Below, one piece after another: positions 34,857 through 44,343 of a stretch of DNA of 64,000 nucleotides. Location of the stretch: positions 62,001 through 126,000 of the forward strand of contig JAWKKV010000009.1 in NCBI GenBank assembly GCA_041393015.1. The letters run 5' to 3'. This DNA comes from JAGQYH01 sp041393015. Lineage in GTDB: Bacteria; Bacteroidota; Bacteroidia; Chitinophagales; JADIYW01. Under the pieces are notes generated by a model. The model was given only the letters and a program-made list of their open reading frames with translations, made no database searches and was not told the DNA's origin. The position numbers were made by a program, and so were the translations under genes. Every line of letters begins with the position of its first letter. The stretch's first letter is position 1.

Positions 34857-37361
34857 TTACCTTGAAAATTGTCCATTGATAATTGCTAATTGAACATTCA
34901 CTTTCGTTTCCCTCCCCGGCTCCGCCTCCAACGGATTCTCCGGCCAAGCATGTTTATGATACTTAATCTTCAACTCCTTTCTCACCTCAAAATAAGTATC
35001 TCGCCAAAAACTAGCCAGATCATGCGTCACTTGCACCACCTTAAAAACCCGGCGATAACAAATGCATTAAAACATTCACTTTGCCATTGTTTACCGTTGG
35101 CGTGGTTTTCAACCCAAAGCAATCTTGTAACCGAACCGCCAAAACCGGTGGCGCACCATCACTTTGATATTGCAACTTCACCTTTTGGAATTTCAATACG
35201 TTCTGGTGCTAATTGATCTAGTCGTTGCTGCTGTTCTATCGGCAAACTATACTGCAAGACTTCCTTCAAATTAATCTTTTGAAGATCATCAGGCTTTTTA
35301 ACGTTATTCAAATACGGACTCAACCATTCCGAATTGGTCAGCAACAAGGTTTCTGTAGTGACATTCGGCCATTTTTCTTTGGGATTCCATTTTCTCAACG
35401 ATAATACTCTATTTTGCCATTGCTCCACTTCAGCATCCCAATTCAATAAATGTTGACCTTCTTTTTCTATCGCTTCACAAATGGCTGTAATCAATTGACT
35501 GTCATCCGGATCGGGCAAGGGCGTGCTTTGTAAAACAATATTTCCGATGCGCATATCCTTGCTGGCAATCAAGCCGCCTTTGCGAGTATCCCAAGTAATT
35601 ACTTCTTTCAACTTCACCATGGGCGCCAAATCTTTCGGATTCAATGGCGATGCCATAAAGACTTTCCCATTCCTCGATTCCCGACATGGGCCACCGCCAA
35701 CCAAGGCTCGTGTGCCAAGTCATCTCGTGACCGGCGGCAGCAATTTTACCATTTGCCATTTGAAATTGAGCATTATTGCCACGTCGAGCACAAGCAATTC
35801 TTTCCGGATAAGCAAACGCAATTAACAAACCTGTTTCAAACTCGTTGACCATGCCATTGTCGGGTTCAATACCAAACATTTTACGATATTGAGCCGCTGT
35901 TTTTTCTATTCGCTTTAATCGCCTATTGCCCGAATTATCCAATCGGTATCGCCGTAACGCTTCAATTCTTAAGTTGATGTCTATCCCCTGAATCCGGTGG
36001 CAAAGGATCGCGTTCTTCCAATAACGGTGCAATATCTGTCGCTAAGGCCAACAATTCCTCTTCCTGCGCTCTAATCAACATGTGCGCGATACGAGGATGC
36101 GTGGGCAAACGGTGCAATTGCTTCCCATGCTCCGTAATTCTATTTTCTAACGCTTCCAACTCGTGTAACAATTGCGAAGCTTGTTTTAAATGTCCTTTGG
36201 GTGGCGGCGTTACCCAAGCCAGTTGATTGGCATCTACAATGCCCCATTGCGCCATATCCAACACCAACGAACACAAATCAGCTTGCTCAATTTCAGGAAT
36301 GCCTTGCTCCTCCATTCGATGATGTGGCGGCCGTCCACATTCTGTAACAAACGCCCGGACTTAAACGCCCGGCTCTTCCGGCTCTTTGGTCGGCAGACTC
36401 TTTGGATATTTGAACTGTTTCTAAACGAGATAAACCCGAATTAGGATCAAAACGGGCTCGTCGTTCAAAGCCGCCATCGATCACGACTTTGATACCTTCA
36501 ATCGTTAAACTGGTTTCTGCAATATTGGTCGCCAATACCATTTTTTCTTTTGCCTTCTTGATTCGGCATGATAGCGGCATATTGCTGACCGGAAGTTAAC
36601 TTCCCATATAAAGGATGAATTTGGATGGCTCTTGGGAGACTGCGTTTCAAAATATCTTCACATCTTTTGATCTCGCCTTCGCCGGGCAGAAAAACCAAAA
36701 TATCGCCTTCGTTTTTGTCGATCGCCATTTTGATGACAGACGCTGCTAACTCGGGCAACAATCTTTCATTCGCTATCGCCTACATATTGAATGTCGACCG
36801 GAAACTGCCGCCCTTTACTTTCCAAAATTGGGGCAACAGCATGGCAGACAGTTGTGGCATATCTAAGGTGGCCGACATCACTAAAATGCGTAAATCAGGG
36901 CGCAAGACTTGTTGACTTTCTCGCGCCAACGCCATGGCGATATCGGCGTGGATACTTCGCTCGTGAAACTCATCAAAGATCACCAAACCAACACCTTCTA
37001 AGGCATTGTCTTCTTGAATCATTCGGGTGAGAATACCTTCGGTTAAAACCTCTAATCTGGTGGCTTCACTAATTCTATTTTCAAAGCGAATACGGTAACC
37101 CACCGTTTGCCCAACGGACTCGCCCAACAACTCCGCCATCCTCATAGCAATGGTTTTAGCGGCTAAACGGCGAGGCTCTAACAAATATATTTTTTGACCT
37201 TTTAACCATGCTTCTTCCAACAAAGCAATAGGCACTAAAGTACTTTTCCCTGCTCCGGTTGGCGCCTTGAGAATCAACGTAGATTCATTCTCTAAAATCT
37301 TCTTTAATTGAGGAATAATGTCCTTTACCGGTAGATCAATATGTTGGTAGTTAAAAGCCAA
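34857..37361 (-). pseudogene. hrpB: hrpB ATP-dependent helicase, broken by about seven frame changes
   Basis: The complete DEAH helicase HrpB sequence is present across several frames. The N-terminal part (37361 to ~36830) has APTGAGKSTLVPIALL, DEFHER and MSATLD. A short out-of-frame piece (GRQFPVDIQYVGDSE) and ILVFLPGEGEIKRCEDILK follow. Then come VLATNIAETSLTIEGIK with QRAGRAGR, a WTAAT..DLCSLVLDMAQWG segment, the HrpB-specific C-terminal piece (WNPKEKWPNVTTETLLLTNS), and a last fragment with HDLASFWRDTYFEVRKELK. Frames change near 36820, 36775, 36545, 36305, 35990, 35695 and 35160-35040. As read it encodes no working helicase. Because protein sense survives through each break, recent damage or sequence error is likely. 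Confidence 0.85.
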
Positions 37362-37443
37362 TGTTGTGTTGCTAAATTTAGTGGGGCAAAATTAGTGTAT
37401 TCTTTTGGGATAGTTTTTAAGATGCATCTCTGATGAAAAGCAC

Positions 37444-37475
37444 TTTGGATTTGATAGAAAACAGCGTACATTAGT
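37444..37475 (+). promoter_or_regulatory. sigma-A-type promoter with shared spacer, copy 1
   Basis: TTTG (37444-37447), a 19-bp spacer and TACATTAG (37467-37474) match the Bacteroidota layout exactly. The 18-bp block AAACAGCGTACATTAGTT is identical at 50961-50978. It lies about 70 bp before the gene at 37543. Confidence 0.6.
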
Positions 37476-37542
37476 TTTTTTTATCTGAGCAATAATCACT
37501 AATGCTTATTAAAAAATATTAGCGACAATTTAAAAAGTACAA

Positions 37543-37770
37543 ATGAATATATCAGATTTTTTCAATTCACTGCCAAAAAATTCAAGCATTGTTTCAAAAG
37601 AGCGGTTATCCAAATCTTTTATTGGACAATTAAACAGCTTACTCAATAGTTATTCATCTACCTTTCAACAACTTCGCGGTAGAGCTGCTAATCCAGTTCA
37701 AACGGCTCAACTTGAAAATGTTCAAATCAAATTATGTCAATGGTTAGTCAAGTTAGAAATGCTTATATAA
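37543..37770 (+). CDS. unknown small protein, first gene of a three-gene module
   Basis: The 75-residue product is rich in Ser, Asn, Gln and Leu (FNSLPKNSSIVSKERLSKSF, NSLLNSYSSTFQQLRGRAAN) and is predicted largely helical. No signal peptide and no recognised family. It has its own strong promoter, and the next gene starts one base after its stop, so A, B and C of the module are co-translated. It is intact, unlike its neighbours. Confidence 0.55.
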   Translation: MNISDFFNSLPKNSSIVSKERLSKSFIGQLNSLLNSYSSTFQQLRGRAANPVQTAQLENVQIKLCQWLVKLEMLI

Positions 37771-37771
37771 A

Positions 37772-38180
37772 ATGGAAGAAGAAATAATTGACATCAAGAC
37801 ACAATTGACATTTAAGCATCTAGGAATTGATTCGATCAACAATCAATATATTATTGAAGTTCTTGAGCAAATTGAAACATTTAATCAAAAAAGATGCTCC
37901 TAAATATATCAATTATTTTGCACAATACTCTCAAAAACTCACTTATATAGGACAACTCCAGACGGCATCTACTTCTTTACAACTAGACAAGTCCTCAATT
38001 GATGAATTGGCATCAAGATGGAGTTGCAATCTATTTTAGAGAAGGTGTTTCAGTTGAATACCTAAATGAACTGAGTCGAGCTTCAAATCAATGGAATCAA
38101 ATAATCCATTGTTTGGGTAGACTAGCACATAATGGAAATAATGAAGCAAAAATAGAAACAATAGAAAAGGATTATCATGA
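37772..38180 (+). pseudogene. unknown protein, second gene of the module, frameshifted
   Basis: The ATG at 37772 opens MEEEIIDIKTQLTFKHLGID and stays in frame to a stop at 37903. The same protein appears to continue in other frames: KDAPKYINYFAQYSQKLTYI after a shift in an A6 run near 37885, then GVAIYFREGVSVEYLNELSR and WNQIIHCLGRLAHNGNNEAK after a shift near 38015. With one more shift near 38165 the end reads KGLS-stop, overlapping the next ATG as ATGA. The restored length is about 135 residues. No family was recognised. Confidence 0.5.
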
Positions 38181-38651
38181 CAATTACTGCAGCAACTGCT
38201 ATCATTCTTGCATTGACAAAGGCGGCAAATAGCTCTTTAGATGTGATTCTAAAAACCTATGAAGTACGCAAAAATCACTAGAACTAAAGGCACTCAAATT
38301 AGCCAATCTGAAAGCGGCAACTGATTTATTGGATAAGCAATCAGAATTAAATGTTAAACAAGAAGCTGAGCGAATAGCTAAAGAATTGTTAAAGGAGTTA
38401 AGAATGATGACAAAGAAAGTAATAACGCATTGTTTTTGTCTCATTAGACGAATTCTTCGATTCATTAATAATGGAGGTAAGATTGAACCAAAATTTTTAA
38501 CAGAAACCCTTCAAGATAATAAGGAACTTATGGCATCAATTTCTTCGAAAAACTCTCTTCTTCTGATGTAGAAGATGAGATCAAAAAGTTAGAAGGAAGC
38601 AATGGTATACTCAAGTTAATTGATAGTGCTGAACAAGATGATGAGTTATAG
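38177..38651 (+). pseudogene. unknown coiled-coil protein, third gene of the module, frameshifted
   Basis: The ATG at 38177 starts TITAATAIILALTKAANSSL and DVILKTYEVRK, and stops at 38281. One base away the frame continues SLELKALKLANLKAATDLLD, KQSELNVKQEAERIAKELLK, then RILRFINNGGKIEPKFLTET, LQDNKELMASIS, and after another shift SSSDVEDEIKKLEGSNGILK, ending LIDSAEQDDEL. The restored protein has about 155 residues. It has a long helical, heptad-like middle and no signal peptide or catalytic motif that I can recognise. Confidence 0.5.
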
Positions 38652-38822
38652 TAAAAAGAGTATATAGTTTATTAGAACCAGCTAAAACCGCTAATATTCT
38701 AATGGCTTAAGTCTCGTATAGTTTTAACTAATTTTCAAAAATAAAGACTCAAAACTGATACTTGATTAAGCTTTCTATGCTATTTAGAGGTAGAAGTAAC
38801 ACATCAAATAACATACAAAAAC

Positions 38823-38854
38823 ATTAAAAGTCCATTTGATTCACTATTTTAGTC
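38823..38854 (+). promoter_or_regulatory. shared ~31-bp promoter box, copy 1
   Basis: ATTAAAAGTCCATTTGATTC followed by ACTATTTTAGT; -7-like TATTTTAG at 38845-38852. It is 68 bp before the HEPN-like gene. Near-identical boxes are at 44231, 53867 and 57311. Confidence 0.55.
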
Positions 38855-38921
38855 TTTAAACTATAATGTGGATAAATGACATATTTTCCCTATCCTATTG
38901 TTGGGATTATGAAAGATAAAA

Positions 38922-40411
38922 ATGAAAGAAATAGAGCTATTCCTAGAAGAGACATTAAACGAATTATGTGATTTCACAAATAACATGCAGTATGAATTTG
39001 TATTTGATGGTCACCATCTAAATTCAAGAGAAATAAAAATATCTAAGAACGATATAAATTTCAGCTTCAATACCCGCACAAATAATCAAAGGAATACAAA
39101 CACATAAAGAACTTGAATTTTCGAGAGAAGAAGAATATTTATTAGAAAATGACATCAAATCAATTTATGTTGGAGGAAAAGATATTTTTCTAAATAACAT
39201 ATTATATTCTGAGAATAACTTAAAAAATACTCTCAAGGGACAATTCATTCTTTCTCAACAGTTAAGAAGGAAGATAAAATCGAAAATTATTTAGACGCCA
39301 AATATTACCTGTAAATTCTGAAAAACTAATATTAACAGACTTTCAAAGAGCTAGTCATAGAGTAATTTCAAAAATCAACTAATAAGAAGTCTTTTTGCGT
39401 TTCACATTCCAATTAAGATAAATGAAAAAGACTTTTTACTTTATCAATACAAGTATTTAGATGTCAACTATATAATAATTGATTGTAAAAATATGATTGA
39501 AGAAAAAGAGTTTCAAAAATATGTTTCAATATACTTCTTGGAATGGCTTTTTTAAAAGGTAATTTATATCATTAATGAAGCTTTTTGTTTGGTTATGAAA
39601 TAAAAGAAATGAAAAACCACTTGAAACTTCATATTATTCATATGGGTGGCAGTATAATGACCAATATGCCAACTTTTACAACCAATATATACTCAATCTA
39701 CAAAGAAGAATTTGATAATACACAAAATGACGTTGAGCATGATGAGTTGAGACAAGAATTATACAAAGACATTATATGATTTTTCCATTGTCTGCTTTTC
39801 AAATCTCATAGAACTTGTTTCAAACGAAGAGAAAATTCAAAGAGCTATAATATTATATCTACATGGACATACTTCTTCTCTGGAAATAAGATTACCAAAT
39901 TACTTTGTTGCAATTGAAGCAATTACAAGCTATGTCTCTAAACTTAAGAAGGAAGGAAAAATACGGCTAAACCCAATTAAAGATAACAAAATTGCAAAAG
40001 AAGCTATTGATTCGATTAACCAAAATCTTATACAATTTGCTGAAACAAAAAATCTAACTTCTGAAGAATTTGATTTAAATATTTTAGAAAAAGAAACTTA
40101 ACTCTCTAAACTCACCTCCAAATGCAGACAAACTAGCTGAATCATTTACATTACTTGGTTTTACATTGTCATTAGAACAACAAATGATATTAAAAAAAAG
40201 GAACTCTTATCTACATGGGAGTTTTGTGAAATACGTAGATGACGATGATGCGTTTTCAGAAGCTTTATACATAGGTCTCAGAACTCATTTATTAGTTGCA
40301 GTATTAATACTTAAAAGCATTGATTTTAAAGGTTATGTTATAAATTACTCTTCCTTATGGGACTATATGTCTAATCGAACTATTGATGAAAAGAAAATGG
40401 TTAAAATATAA
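38922..40411 (+). pseudogene. HEPN-like (ApeA-type) protein gene, heavily frameshifted
   Basis: Several frames together suggest one protein of about 490 residues. The N-terminal half has KEIELFLEETLNELCDFTNN, then HKELEFSREEEYLLENDIKS, FSTVKKEDKIENYLDAKYYL, SEKLILTDFQRASHRVISKI and NEKDFLLYQYKYLDVNYIII. The C-terminal third has LHGHTSSLEIRLPNYFVAIE, AITSYVSKLKKEGK, and ends with LSLEQQMILKKRNSYLHGSF (RNxxxHG), close to 40195-40220, then LYIGLRTHLLVAVLIL. The RN...HG signature and the preceding long helices resemble Apea-like HEPN ribonuclease domains, several of which defend against phage. As read, no frame exceeds about 80 codons. A defence role is inference. Confidence 0.5.
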
Positions 40412-40503
40412 CATGGACTCAAAAAAGCGCATTCTGTATAGCTTTCTATTGTCAGCCACGACTCCATACATAGATCGTTTGTAATAGATAAAAAGAGAAG
40501 AAA

Positions 40504-40951
40504 ATGAAAACAATAATTTTTAGCATGTTAATAATTCTAGCAAATACCTCTTACTCTCAAGAGTGCGATTTATCTTTTAATCAACTACTTAAGATTCTTG
40601 ACTACAATCAATCTGAATTTGAATCTTTCGCTCTTAAAAAGATTTTTCATATAACTCAAATGAACAAACATATTTCTGTGATAAAAACTTAAACAAGCGA
40701 AACATATTATCGAAATACGAAGAATCTGGAATTACGGTTTTGATTTACTCATTCTATAAGAAAAAGGTCTATTTAAATTTTAAAGAAAATTTAGAAGCGA
40801 TGATTTAACTAATACATTAAAAGAGGAAGGTATTCTAAGATATCAATACACATACAACGACAAAATAGTTATTATTCAAACAAGTACTTATGTAGATGGA
40901 AGCAACACCTATATGATTTCAATTTCAAAGAACGACTTTATACAACAATAG
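40504..40951 (+). pseudogene. secreted hypothetical protein, frameshifted
   Basis: The first 62 codons give a signal peptide (IIFSMLIILANTSYSQ) and CDLSFNQLLKILDYNQSEFE. The sequence then continues in other frames: CDKNLNKRNILSKYEESGIT, VLIYSFYKKKVYLNF, then DLTNTLKEEGILRYQYTYND, KIVIIQTSTYVDGSNTYMIS and a stop at 40949-40951. Restored length is about 150 residues. No family was recognised. Shifts are near 40645, 40780 and 40800. Confidence 0.5.
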
Positions 40952-41006
40952 GTATTTATGCTATAACGAAAAGAGGTTATCATCCATTTAAAAGGAAATA
41001 TAATAA

Positions 41007-41054
41007 ATGAGATTTTTATTCCTTACACTTTTGATAATCATCACAGCAACACCA
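41007..41054 (+). pseudogene. truncated copy of the start of the secreted-protein gene at 43673
   Basis: ATGAGATTTTTATTCCTTAC and the following bases encode MRFLFLTLLIIITATPF, nearly the same as the signal peptide MRFLFLTLLVFSTATSF of the gene at 43673. A matching AAAAGGAAA leader precedes both. The rest of the gene is missing here. Confidence 0.55.
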
Positions 41055-41180
41055 TTCACCCAACTCCTATTCCAACGCCTCAATACTTCTCCAACAATTG
41101 GTAAAAGAATATTTTATCTTTGGCTTTTTACTGCTTAAACCATTTTGAGGAATTCTTGGTTAAGCTAACGAGAGAAAACT

Positions 41181-41987
41181 ATGACCAACGAGTTTAAAAA
41201 CAAGTTAATACAAAAACATAAGGACGGGAAAGCTTTTCCGTCTAACGAAGCCATTATGAATTTGTTTGAGGATATTATGGCTTTATTGTTTCCTAATTTT
41301 TCAGATCAACGCTTGGCTAGTATGGCGCTGATTGATGAAAGAATAGATAGTATTAGAACGCGACTGGAAGGTTTATTTCATTTTCATCCCTCCTATTGTG
41401 AAGATTCACCGACAGCAGCAGCCGATAAATTTATCGCCAACCTAGAATCACTTGAATCTGCCTTAAACATGGATATTGAAGCTATTTACGAAGGCGATCC
41501 GGCAGCGAAAACCAGAGATGAAATTATAAGAAGCTATCCCGGATTTTATGCTATTGCTGCCTATCGAATTGCACATCAATTGCATCTTCTTTGTATCAAA
41601 GTGATTCCAAGAATTATTACCGAATTGGCTCATCATAGAACCGGCATTGATATTCATCCGGCAGCGGAGATTGATCATTCTTTTTGCATCGATCATGGAA
41701 CAGGCATTGTGATTGGAGAAACCACGGTGATTGGCCATCATGTTAAATTGTATCAAGGGGTGACACTCGGCGCATTGTCTGTCAATAAAGAAGATGCCAA
41801 TAGTAAAAGACATCCAACCATCGAACCGTATGTAGTCATTTATGCCAATGCCACAGTGTTAGGCGGCGCAACGACTATCGGCCATCATAGTGTTATTGGA
41901 GGAAATTCATGGGTAACGAGTAGTGTCGAGCCATACTCCAAAGTATATTATGTCACTGAAAATTATAAGATCAAAAAAACAAACTAA
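41181..41987 (+). CDS. cysE: serine O-acetyltransferase
   Basis: The 268-residue cytoplasmic enzyme makes O-acetylserine, the precursor of cysteine. The N-terminal helical domain includes DPAAKTRDEIIRSYPGFYAI and AYRIAHQLHLL. The left-handed beta-helix starts with GIDIHPAAEIDHSFCIDHGT, with the catalytic His/Asp region, then GIVIGETTVIGHHVKLYQGV and GGATTIGHHSVIGGNSWVT. Length is typical of the EpsC-like longer class. The cysM gene starts four bases after the stop, so the two form an operon. The start is preceded by AGAGAAAACT, not a strong Shine-Dalgarno. Confidence 0.94.
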   Translation: MTNEFKNKLIQKHKDGKAFPSNEAIMNLFEDIMALLFPNFSDQRLASMALIDERIDSIRTRLEGLFHFHPSYCEDSPTAAADKFIANLESLESALNMDIEAIYEGDPAAKTRDEIIRSYPGFYAIAAYRIAHQLHLLCIKVIPRIITELAHHRTGIDIHPAAEIDHSFCIDHGTGIVIGETTVIGHHVKLYQGVTLGALSVNKEDANSKRHPTIEPYVVIYANATVLGGATTIGHHSVIGGNSWVTSSVEPYSKVYYVTENYKIKKTN

Positions 41988-41991
41988 ATCC

Positions 41992-42864
41992 ATGATTGAA
42001 TTAGTGGGAAATACACCTTTGGTGGAATTGAAAGTGTTGAATCAAAATCCTAATGTAACCATATACGGCAAGTTAGAGGGCCAAAACCCGGGCGGCAGCA
42101 TTAAGGACAGAGCAGCTTTAAATATGATTACCAAAGCCATTGAACGGGGCGATTTAGCAGGAGGCAAAGAAATTGTGGAAGCTACCAGTGGCAATACAGG
42201 AATTGCGTTGGCCATGATTGCGGCGTTAAAGAAAATTCCCATTACCTTACTGATGCCGGAATCGTCTACAGAAGAACGAAAAGCATCGATGAGGGCTTAT
42301 GGCGCCAATTTAATTCTAACAGATGGCGATAAAGGCATTGAATACTCTAGAAAGTTGGCAGAAGAAATGGCACTGGATGATAAGTATGTCATGCTCGATC
42401 AATTTGGTAATCAAGATAATCCTGATGCTCATTATATAAGCACTGGCCCTGAAATTTGGCGAGATACGCATCAAAAAGTAACGCATTTTGTGAGTTCAAT
42501 GGGCACAACAGGCACCATAATGGGGACTTCTCGATTTTTGAAAGAACAAAATCCGGCGATTCAGATTGTTGGTGTACAACCGGAAGAAGGCTCACAAATT
42601 CCGGGCATTCGAAAATGGAGTCCGGAAATGGTACCGTCTATTTGTGATTTTTCACGAGTAGATGATATTCGCTACGTAAATGCAGAACAAGCCACAGAAA
42701 TGACTAGACAATTGGCTAAAGTAGAAGGTATTATGGCGGGCATGAGTAGTGGTGGCGCCGCTGCTGTTGCGTTACAGCTTAGCCAAGAAATTGAATCCGG
42801 TGTAATTGTTTGCATTATTTGTGATAGAGGCGATCGCTATTTAAGCTCTGGGCTTTTTGAATAG
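41992..42864 (+). CDS. cysM: cysteine synthase (O-acetylserine sulfhydrylase B)
   Basis: The ATG at 41992 gives 290 residues beginning MIELVGNTPLVEL; the longer frame from 41923 overlaps cysE and is rejected. It is a PLP enzyme: the lysine lies in GQNPGGSIKDRAALNM (Lys38), the phosphate loop is EATSGNTGIALAM, and VSSMGTTGTIMGTSRFL also binds PLP. The RIRQ/short C-terminus and GRD-like ending (IICDRGDRYLSSGLF) match CysM. It converts O-acetylserine plus sulfide or thiosulfate to cysteine, using the product of the adjacent cysE. Confidence 0.94.
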   Translation: MIELVGNTPLVELKVLNQNPNVTIYGKLEGQNPGGSIKDRAALNMITKAIERGDLAGGKEIVEATSGNTGIALAMIAALKKIPITLLMPESSTEERKASMRAYGANLILTDGDKGIEYSRKLAEEMALDDKYVMLDQFGNQDNPDAHYISTGPEIWRDTHQKVTHFVSSMGTTGTIMGTSRFLKEQNPAIQIVGVQPEEGSQIPGIRKWSPEMVPSICDFSRVDDIRYVNAEQATEMTRQLAKVEGIMAGMSSGGAAAVALQLSQEIESGVIVCIICDRGDRYLSSGLFE

Positions 42865-43187
42865 AAGCTTAACCCGTTTAGCGGTTTAAAAGATTAGCTG
42901 ATTAACTATGTTTAAGTAATACTAACCCAATGAGATTCTTCGGTCTATTCCTGTTTAGCTTATTATAATAAATTTAGTTGACCCCAGAATGACCATTTAT
43001 TTCAATAGAATTATATAAGAGTCTAAATGTACAATTTCGTCATACAGAGCGCAAGCGAAGTATCTCATTAAGTATATCTATATGATCATCAATATGTTGA
43101 GAAAATAGTTTTTTTCAATTTTGAAAAACTAGTCACAAGAATAATGCGTAAAGTGTTTAAAAGAAATCTTTGTATTTTTAAAGTGCA
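42865..43187. repeat. 323-bp intergenic region with one dispersed repeat
   Basis: At 43039-43069 lies GTCATACAGAGCGCAAGCGA followed by AGTATCTCATT, similar to a widespread Bacteroidota intergenic sequence of the GTCATTC..GCGAAG..ATCTC type. The rest is AT-rich, and no gene or strong promoter was identified. Confidence 0.5.
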
Positions 43188-43592
43188 ATGAAAAAGAAGT
43201 ACAAAAAGATATTTAAATTTTTGCGCACCAAGCCATTGCCTGTTAATACCAGTGAAATATTAGCATTGGAGCGTACAAAATTAGCCAATGAACGTACCTT
43301 ACTTTCTTACATTCGCTCTTCGCTCTATCTGTTGATTGGAGGAATTGGAATTTTACAATTAAAAGATTTTTCGAGCATTAAATGGGTAGGTTATGTTTCC
43401 CTTGCTGTATGTGTCATCTTTTTAGCCGTCGGTATTTCTCGCTATATGGTGCTCACGAGAAGAATTTATAAATGGCAACGCATTTTGTTTGTTGACTTCG
43501 TTCCTGATAAAATTGTAAAGCAGGTGGATCATCCACAAGAAACAGAAAATTCAGATACGGTTTCAACTACCTCTACGACAAACAACATTTAG
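43188..43592 (+). CDS. DUF202 family membrane protein
   Basis: The 134-residue product has the DUF202 signature ILALERTKLANERTLLSYIR, then membrane segments SSLYLLIGGIGILQL and WVGYVSLAVCVIFLAVGISR. DUF202 proteins are small inner-membrane proteins of uncertain function (VTC/VIT-type regulators in yeast share the domain). The C-terminal tail is Thr/Ser-rich. Single gene. Confidence 0.85.
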   Translation: MKKKYKKIFKFLRTKPLPVNTSEILALERTKLANERTLLSYIRSSLYLLIGGIGILQLKDFSSIKWVGYVSLAVCVIFLAVGISRYMVLTRRIYKWQRILFVDFVPDKIVKQVDHPQETENSDTVSTTSTTNNI

Positions 43593-43672
43593 ATTGGTAT
43601 TCTAGTATAAAAAAATCTATCATATTATACTGAAATGAAATACATTTCCGTTTAAAAGGAAAAGATGTATCC

Positions 43673-44119
43673 ATGAGATTTCTATTCCTTACCCTATTGG
43701 TCTTTAGCACAGCGACATCCTTCGGTCAAACCAAAACCTATAGTGGAACTTGGACAAAAATTCTGTCCACCTATCAATTTGATTTTGATTTGGTTTTAAA
43801 CGTCGATGAAAGTAATCAGGTAGAAGGCCATTTTGTATGGGAATTGGTAGAGTATGATAAATACAACACTTTAAGCATAGACTACTATGAAAACAAAGTT
43901 GGGATGACAGGCACAGAATATGTCAAAGGCAGTTATGATCCGGCCACGCAGGAGTATGTATTAGAAGGTTATAAAAAAGACGATCCTAACGTCATAATCG
44001 GATTGGATGTTTATCAGTTAAAAGTAGATGAAGAAGGCAACATCGGAGGAAATACCAGTGCCAATGGCACTTGGTTTGGTAGAATAAATGGACAACCCAA
44101 ACCATTAGATCCTTTGTAA
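43673..44119 (+). CDS. secreted hypothetical protein
   Basis: The 148-residue product has a signal peptide (RFLFLTLLVFSTATSFGQ). The mature part looks beta-rich (TYSGTWTKILSTYQFDFDLV, LNVDESNQVEGHFVWELVEY, NIGGNTSANGTWFGRINGQP), in the style of small periplasmic beta-barrel or lipocalin-like proteins. No family was recognised. A truncated copy of its 5' end occurs at 41007. Confidence 0.7.
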   Translation: MRFLFLTLLVFSTATSFGQTKTYSGTWTKILSTYQFDFDLVLNVDESNQVEGHFVWELVEYDKYNTLSIDYYENKVGMTGTEYVKGSYDPATQEYVLEGYKKDDPNVIIGLDVYQLKVDEEGNIGGNTSANGTWFGRINGQPKPLDPL

Positions 44120-44230
44120 GACTAAAGTTGACGGATTTCAACATAACCCAGTTATTACATTTTTAGCCTAACCGATAAAGCAACTGCTTTATATCTTTTG
44201 AAATAATAAGGATCGCATTAGTGGAAAATG

Positions 44231-44260
44231 TTTAAAGTCCATTTGATTCATTATTTTAGT
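44231..44260 (+). promoter_or_regulatory. shared ~31-bp promoter box, copy 2
   Basis: TTTAAAGTCCATTTGATTCA then TTATTTTAGT; -7-like TATTTTAG at 44252-44259, 84 bp before the lipoprotein gene at 44344. An 8-bp hairpin ATAAAGGA/TCCTTTAT follows at about 44277-44298. Confidence 0.55.
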
Positions 44261-44343
44261 TGTTACATACAATGCGTATAAAGGACGATTATCCTTTATC
44301 AGTTTATTTATTGACAACTTTAAATATTAATTAAACACTCTAT

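Noticed and set aside
34857..37361. Programmed frameshifting in hrpB
   Set aside because: Seven shifts in one gene, without a shared slippery site, cannot be programmed; error or decay is simpler.
41164..41169. GCTAAC before cysE as an attC box
   Set aside because: No paired GTTAGC and no hairpin; it is simply part of the cysE leader.
41923..41991. Longer start of cysM
   Set aside because: It overlaps cysE out of frame by more than 60 bases; ATG 41992 starts exactly at the conserved MIELVGNTPL.
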